Source: Novosphingobium sp. KA1
Lineage (GTDB): Bacteria; Pseudomonadota; Alphaproteobacteria; Sphingomonadales; Sphingomonadaceae
Assembly: GCF_017309955.1 (NCBI RefSeq)
Contig: NZ_CP021248.1
Span: forward strand, 1,240,001-1,304,000
Length of the DNA: 64,000 nucleotides
Direction: 5' to 3'
The number at the start of each line of letters is the position of its first letter. The stretch's first letter is position 1. The notes beneath the pieces were generated by a model that saw only the letters and a list, made by a program, of their open reading frames with translations, was not told the DNA's origin and made no database searches. A program made the position numbers and the translations under genes. This document shows, one piece after another, positions 59,933-64,000 of the stretch.

Positions 59933-60808
59933 CTAGACGCCTTCTGCTCTCAAAATCTGCTGCCGTTCGAACTGGTTGGGTGACAACATCCCGTTCCTGA
60001 CCAGCTTGCGCACCGGGTTGTAGAACATCTCGATGTAATCGAACACGTCCTGCCGGGCTTCATCGCGTGTTTTGTAGGTGCGGCGCCGGATGCGCTCACG
60101 CTTGAGCGAGGAGAAGAAGCTCTCGGCGACGGCGTTGTCATGACAGTTGCCGCGCCGGCTCATCGAATGCTCAAGATTGTGAGCTCGGATGAAGGCCGCC
60201 CAGTCCATGCTGGTGAACTGGGAGCCCTGATCCGAGTGGATCAGCACCCGTTGCTTCGGCTTGCGCCGCCATACCGCCATGTGCAGCGCCTGCAGCACCG
60301 CATCGGTGGTCTGCCTGCTCTGCATCGACCAACCCACCACGCGGCGGGAATAGAGATCAATCACGACGGCCAGATAGGCGAAGCCCTCCAAGGTTCGGAT
60401 GGAGGTGATGTCTGTCACCCAGGCCTTATCAGGTGCGGCTACGTCGAACTTGCGATCCAGGGTGTTGTCGACCGCCAGGGACGGCTTGCCGCCATAGCTC
60501 CCCGGTCGGCGCTTGTAGCCGACCTGCGCCTTGATACCCGCCAGCCTGGTCAACCGGGCAACGCGGTTCGGACAGCAGGTCTCGCCCTGATCCAGCAGGT
60601 CGTCGTGCAGCTTGCGGTATCCATAGACCTTACCGCTGTCGTTCCAGGCTTGCCGGATCAACTCTGTCTGCCGAGCATCTTCCTGGGCCCGCGTGCTCAG
60701 TGGGCTCTTCTTCCAAGCATAGAAACCGCTGGGCTGGATGCGCAGGTACCGACACATAGACCGAACCCTGAACTGGTCACGATGCTCGGCGACAAATGCG
60801 TATCTCAC
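59933..60808 (-). CDS. IS3-family transposase OrfB (DDE catalytic part)
   Basis: A 291-residue integrase-core protein. Catalytic residues: D in KAWVTDITSIRTLEGFAYLA, D in LIHSDQGSQFTS, and E in NAVAESFFSSLKRER, the DDE triad with the usual spacing. The N-terminal HTH_21 region (RDQFRVRSMCRYLRIQPSGF) is present. Its start is GTG 60808; in IS3 elements it is normally made by -1 frameshifting from orfA. The slippery site upstream is now split by the IS110 insertion, so this open frame is probably silent or made only from internal starts. Confidence 0.92.
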   Translation of the reverse strand: MRYAFVAEHRDQFRVRSMCRYLRIQPSGFYAWKKSPLSTRAQEDARQTELIRQAWNDSGKVYGYRKLHDDLLDQGETCCPNRVARLTRLAGIKAQVGYKRRPGSYGGKPSLAVDNTLDRKFDVAAPDKAWVTDITSIRTLEGFAYLAVVIDLYSRRVVGWSMQSRQTTDAVLQALHMAVWRRKPKQRVLIHSDQGSQFTSMDWAAFIRAHNLEHSMSRRGNCHDNAVAESFFSSLKRERIRRRTYKTRDEARQDVFDYIEMFYNPVRKLVRNGMLSPNQFERQQILRAEGV

Positions 60809-60841
60809 TTTGCATCCCTGGCGAAATACGCGGTGGCTTTC

Positions 60842-62209
60842 CTAAGAAACAGCTGTCTCAGGCTCTGACGGCAGTTCCTGGAGCGAGAAGCCGAAGGCTT
60901 TCGCGCGGCGCTGGAGATTGCCGATTACCCGGCTGCGATACCGTTCTTCATATTGGGCTGCACCGGGGTCACTATACGCCATCCCGTGACGCAACGCGTT
61001 GTAGAACAACACGGCGAGCTTGCGCGCGGTGGCGGTCACAGCCTTGGCCTTTCCTGCCCTTGCAGACAGACGGCGGTAAAATGCACCGAGCGCGGTATCA
61101 GTCCGGCCTATCGTAGTTGCCGCAAGGCGCAGCAGCGCCGCCGCCCGGCTCGATGATCGGCGCGTTTTCGATGATAGCAGCTTGCCGCCCGATATCTTGT
61201 TGCCCGGCGCCAGGCACAGCCATGATGTAAAGTGCTTTGAGCTTGGCCACGCCGCAAGGTCAGTGCCGCACTCTCCGACCAGCTTGAGGGCCAGCGATGG
61301 TCCAATGCCGTGGATCTGGGTCAAGTCTACTCCCAGCACGCGATAGAGCGCAGAACGAACTTCAAAGTCCGGCGCGTTCACTTGTTTGGTCCTGGTCCGA
61401 ACCTTCGGCAAACGGGCAATGTCGTACCCGTCGCCGCCTTCTAGGTCCCGGAGCGCAATCTCCAGCTTTCGGTCGCACTCCACGATCTTGAGCTGGTAAA
61501 AGTCGAATAGCGCAAGCGATTGGCACAGCGCGAAGACGTGTTCATCGCGCCAGTTGCCGGTCAAGGCGGAACAGATTGTCTCGGTGCTGGCATGACATCG
61601 AACGTCACGCATCTGGGCAAGGGTGGCGGGGTTGCGCTCGCCGTCGGCGATGGCCCGGATAACACGCATGCCCGTGGCGCCGGTGATGTCGGAGACGACG
61701 TGGTGCAATTGCACATTCATCTCCATCAGCGCCTTCTGCATGTGCTGGATATGCGATGCCGCGTACTCGATCAGTCGCTCACGCTGCCGCATGTAGGCCC
61801 GCAACGTGGCGACCCCGGCTTTGGGGCGAAAACTGCCACGCAAGAGGCCGTAGCTGTGCAGCCGCTGAAGCCATGACGCATCATTCACATCGGTTTTGCG
61901 GCCGGGGACATTCTTTGCATACCGCGCATTGACGAGGATGACGTGGAACCCGTGCTCCTCCAGCACCTCGAAAGCCGGGATCCAGTAGACGCCGGTAGAC
62001 TCCATCGCCACGCTTGTGACGCCGCACGCTTTGAACCAGCGCGCCATGTCATGCAGGTCCCCGGTGAATGTGTTGAACGCGCGTACGGGCCGATCATCGG
62101 CGTCGGGATTGACCGCTGCCATGTGCATGGTCGATCCGATATCGATCGCCGCCGCGCCCGGCACAATCATCGGCATATCACCGACCTTCGCCGCTTTTGA
62201 TCTACTCAT
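60842..62209 (-). CDS. IS110-family transposase (DEDD/serine recombinase)
   Basis: A 455-residue recombinase from ATG 62209, with GGAGGAG seven bases upstream; the earlier in-frame start at 62275 lies in non-coding sequence. The RuvC-like N-terminal DEDD domain shows AIDIGSTMHMAAV (Asp), SVAMESTGVYWIPAFEVLEE (Glu) and GRKTDVNDASWLQRLHSYGL (Asp). The C-terminal transposase_20 domain has QIHGIGPSLALKLVGE and LAPGNKISGGKLLSS, with the candidate nucleophilic serine in KISGG. Such enzymes work with a bridge RNA. The stop lies within a few bases of the element edge, so the right end is very short. Confidence 0.92.
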   Translation of the reverse strand: MSRSKAAKVGDMPMIVPGAAAIDIGSTMHMAAVNPDADDRPVRAFNTFTGDLHDMARWFKACGVTSVAMESTGVYWIPAFEVLEEHGFHVILVNARYAKNVPGRKTDVNDASWLQRLHSYGLLRGSFRPKAGVATLRAYMRQRERLIEYAASHIQHMQKALMEMNVQLHHVVSDITGATGMRVIRAIADGERNPATLAQMRDVRCHASTETICSALTGNWRDEHVFALCQSLALFDFYQLKIVECDRKLEIALRDLEGGDGYDIARLPKVRTRTKQVNAPDFEVRSALYRVLGVDLTQIHGIGPSLALKLVGECGTDLAAWPSSKHFTSWLCLAPGNKISGGKLLSSKTRRSSSRAAALLRLAATTIGRTDTALGAFYRRLSARAGKAKAVTATARKLAVLFYNALRHGMAYSDPGAAQYEERYRSRVIGNLQRRAKAFGFSLQELPSEPETAVS

Positions 62210-62434
62210 TCCACAACTCCTCCAGAACGGGAGGGCATGGGCGATGCAAACCGTCATTTTCCTAACCGGGGTCACCGCTGTGCGATGCCACCACTCTCAA
62301 GTGCGCAACTGCCCACGGGCCACGTTTTTTAACGGGGTATCATGCCACCAATAAGCGAACGGCCGCGACCCTCCTGGCGAGCAGCATAGCACGACCCGTT
62401 TCTACCGCGCACAGGCGGGCTAAACCCGCGACCG
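62210..62434 (-). ncRNA. Candidate IS110 bridge RNA region
   Basis: About 225 non-coding bases between the transposase start and the element edge on the side of the 5' end of the gene, the position of the bridge RNA in IS110-group elements such as IS621. It contains a hairpin GCGGG-CTAAA-CCCGC (62415-62429) at its outer end and an extended -10-like TGCTATGCT on the minus strand. Guide loops and core bases were not assigned. The RNA is predicted from position and family, not seen as such. Confidence 0.5.
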
Positions 62435-62436
62435 TT

Positions 62437-62670
62437 TTTTAGGATGTCGCGCTCCTCGGTCACCCGGGCCAGCTCGCGCTTCAACTGGCGAATCTCGGCA
62501 TCCTTGCTGGCATCACCAGACACCACCTTCGCCAGTTGCCGCTTCCAGGCATACAGCGAATGCTGACTGACGCCGAGCCGCTCGGATACCTCCGCTACCG
62601 GGTACCCACGTTCGGTGATCTGGGCCACCGCATCGCGCTTGAACTCATCGCTGAAATTAGGCTTCCCCAT
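62437..62670 (-). pseudogene. IS3-family OrfA, truncated by IS110
   Basis: The N-terminal 78 residues of the IS3 regulatory/HTH protein: NFSDEFKRDAVAQITERGYP, then SERLGVSQHSLYAWKRQLAK and the leucine-zipper region LKRELARVTEERDILKN. ATG 62670 has GGAGA ten bases upstream. The frame then runs into the IS110 left end for about 35 non-homologous residues. The missing tail normally contains the A-rich frameshift window, which is the IS110 insertion point. Confidence 0.85.
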
Positions 62671-62729
62671 CGTCGTCTCCTGTCCTCAAAATTAGGATAG
62701 AAGCCGTCCAGAAATCTAGGGGCCACTCA

Positions 62730-63033
62730 CCTGCCCTTTCTCGCGATCCTGTGGTTTTGCCATGACCGACTGCAGCTATCGAGGCGATGGGCCGTCGTTC
62801 TCGGATGGCTTGGGGCCGCCATCTTTTTCAGTGCCATCCATTTGCCCACCTACCAGTGGAATTTCGTCCAGTGCTTCCTGGTCATCGGCACCGCGCGCGT
62901 TGCGCTGCTCACTGGCTACGTGGTGACAAAAAACACCTGGGTTTCCACCGCCGCGCACGTCCTGAACGACTGGATCTTCTTCACGGTCATCGCCACGCTC
63001 CAGAAAGCTGCGACGCTTCCGCTGCATGCATGA
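62730..63033 (+). pseudogene. CPBP-family intramembrane protease, C-terminal fragment
   Basis: The frame is open from the IS3 right end and has no start. It reads LPFLAILWFC, then FFSAIHLPTYQWNFVQCFLV (motif with the conserved His) and WVSTAAHVLNDWIFF (second conserved His-Asn region), typical of the C-terminal half of CAAX/CPBP glutamic endopeptidases. The EExxR motif and the first helices are missing. The gene was cut by the IS element or by a deletion next to it. Confidence 0.75.
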
Positions 63034-63204
63034 TTACCGATCGACAAGCGATTGCCCAAAGCCCTGCCATGGGATGGTGTGCTTGGGGAGAAGCGGCCGA
63101 TCCTGTCGCACCCCGAGGTCGAACGAAAATGAGGCTATGGCAGCCGGAATAGCAGACCTTCTGCATCTGGGGATGCAAAATCCACTGCTGAACGACCAGC
63201 AAGG

Positions 63205-63345
63205 GTCGACATCTACTACGGCGGCATCAAGGCCCCAATCTGGCATGGCACCGGCTCCCAGCGGGTGACCAGCAAGACCGCCTCGGCGGAGAACGTCACC
63301 GCCGCGGTGGATGCCGTGCTCGCCAAGTTCCCGCCCCCGGCGAAG
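63205..63345 (+). pseudogene. DUF4136-like lipoprotein, C-terminal fragment
   Basis: A short plus-strand run reads VDIYYGGIKAPIWHGTGSQR, then VTAAVDAVLAKFPPPAK, resembling the end of DUF4136 proteins (a tryptophan followed by G-T-G and a final KFPP). There is no start and the natural stop is missing; the frame runs on antisense to the next gene. It is a remnant, and the family call is tentative. The 170 bases between it and the CPBP fragment show no gene. Confidence 0.4.
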
Positions 63346-63354
63346 TTGCGCCGT

Positions 63355-64000
63355 TCAGAAGGCCTCGGCGATCCCGAGGTAGAGACCTTGCGACTTCCAG
63401 CCGACCGCGAGGTCCAGCCTGAGGTTGACGTTGGTCTGGCGCGAGGGGCGGAAACGCAGCCCGGCGCCGGCCGACGGCAGGAAGTTGCTCTCCCCGATCC
63501 GGCCCAGCGAAGGTGCGATGCCGCCGATCCCGGCGAAGGCGACCATCCCGAAGCGCCCCGCGAGGCGCCGCCGCCACTCGCCCTGCAGCGCCCAGCTCGC
63601 CCCGTCGCGATAGCGCCCCGAGGCATAGCCGCGCAGATCGCTCTTCTGGCCATAGAGGCACATCGCGTAGAACGGCGCGTCGGCGGCGGCGCACAGCCCC
63701 GCATGCAGCGCCCATGTCGTGCGTGGCCCGGTCGGTACGTAATAGCTGCTGCCTGCGGTCAGTTTGCTCATCCGGTAGTCGCTTCCCAGCACCCCCATGC
63801 CCAGCAGCCATTCCGCATGGGCATAGAGCCCTTGGCGCGGATTGAGCGTATCGTCGCGGGTGTCGAAGCTGACCGAGGGGCCAAGCAGGACGAGGGTGCC
63901 GTCGAGCTGGCGCTGCGAGGGCACGAGGTCCGCCAGTTGCCCGTCTTCCTCGGCAGGTTGCGCATCCATCTTCAGGAGAAGGCCGCGCGCGCCGGCATAG
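63355..64000 (-). CDS. Omp85/BamA-TamA-like outer-membrane barrel, C-terminal part
   Basis: The gene enters from the right edge; about 215 C-terminal residues are seen. VLLGPSVSFDTRDDTLNPRQ, with GLYAHAEWLLG, and QKSDLRGYASGRYRDGASWA (the conserved RGY region) match the barrel of the surface-antigen/BamA family, and the protein ends with the barrel-closing aromatic Phe (LYLGIAEAF). It is an outer-membrane protein, perhaps a TamA-like or uncharacterised Omp85 homologue. The POTRA part is outside the window. Confidence 0.8.
   Translation of the reverse strand, partial: YAGARGLLLKMDAQPAEEDGQLADLVPSQRQLDGTLVLLGPSVSFDTRDDTLNPRQGLYAHAEWLLGMGVLGSDYRMSKLTAGSSYYVPTGPRTTWALHAGLCAAADAPFYAMCLYGQKSDLRGYASGRYRDGASWALQGEWRRRLAGRFGMVAFAGIGGIAPSLGRIGESNFLPSAGAGLRFRPSRQTNVNLRLDLAVGWKSQGLYLGIAEAF

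Larger units (their letters stand above)
60841..62436 (-). mobile_element. IS110-family insertion sequence
   Basis: Roughly 1.6 kb inserted in the A-rich orfA/orfB junction of the IS3 element. Left of it the IS3 reads to ...GGCTTT (60840) and right of it from TTTTTTAGG (62435 on); an intact junction would be one run of about seven T. Because the target is a T-run, exact ends are uncertain by a few bases. No terminal inverted repeats are seen, as is normal for the IS110 group. It contains one transposase and a long non-coding upstream end. Confidence 0.8.
59915..62729 (-). mobile_element. IS3-family element interrupted by an IS110-family element
   Basis: Ends are TGAGTAGCCCCTAGTTTTCT (59915 on) and, as reverse complement at 62729, TGAGTGGCCCCTAGATTTCT, imperfect terminal inverted repeats. 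It carries orfA (62670 leftward) and orfB (60808 to 59933). The element is split by IS110 at the frameshift site between them. The bases flanking the two ends (CTT and CCT) do not form a clear target duplication. Confidence 0.85.

Overview
The window is high-GC DNA from an alphaproteobacterium, most likely a sphingomonad such as Novosphingobium, Sphingobium or Sphingomonas. This rests on gene content rather than a database search: TonB-dependent receptors paired with a tryptophan-halogenase-like flavoprotein, an imuA-imuB-dnaE2 cassette behind a GAAC-N7-GAAC LexA box, HWE-type histidine kinases, and a sphingomonad-like XerC-type integrase remnant. No rRNA or tRNA gene was seen.

Bases 1-6486 hold redox genes: the end of a zinc alcohol dehydrogenase, two Old Yellow Enzyme family reductases each near a LysR regulator, an SRPBCC protein and a secreted alpha/beta hydrolase. 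Bases 6597-12880 hold a broken isochorismatase gene, the SOS mutagenesis cassette, and a tyrosine recombinase remnant with an internal deletion. Bases 13106-16462 carry a coupled secreted-protein/lipoprotein pair, an unexplained degenerate stretch and an HWE histidine kinase.

Bases 16955-47995 form a plant cell-wall utilisation locus aimed at rhamnogalacturonan I (pectin). It contains a PL11 lyase, a PL26-type exo-rhamnogalacturonan lyase, GH3, GH43 and GH51 enzymes, an esterase, a DUF6250-like protein, two TonB receptors, a halogenase-like protein, a FucP/GluP-type sugar carrier and a hexuronate/glucarate-type carrier. KdgD, an aldehyde dehydrogenase and a Tat-exported mannonate-dehydratase-like protein point to oxidative uronate breakdown. 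LacI, GntR and LysR regulators sit among them with clear palindromic operator candidates. The expected model is: extracellular and periplasmic depolymerisation, receptor-mediated uptake, side-chain trimming, inner-membrane transport, then conversion to 2-oxoglutarate. No GH105, GH28 or rhamnosidase was seen here, so those steps must lie elsewhere.

Bases 48093-56426 carry a two-component pair (kinase plus a degenerate NtrC-like regulator) divergent from a complete tripartite ABC efflux operon (adaptor, ATPase, FtsX/MacB permease, TolC). Bases 56447-59318 carry a BASS-family transporter, a LysR and an IclR regulator.

The right end is an insertion-sequence graveyard: an IS5 transposase fragment cut by an IS3-family element, which is itself interrupted by an IS110-family element at the orfA/orfB frameshift site. 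The IS110 upstream non-coding end is where a bridge RNA would be encoded. Beyond it lie remnants of a CPBP protease and a DUF4136 protein, then the end of an Omp85/BamA-like protein running off the window.
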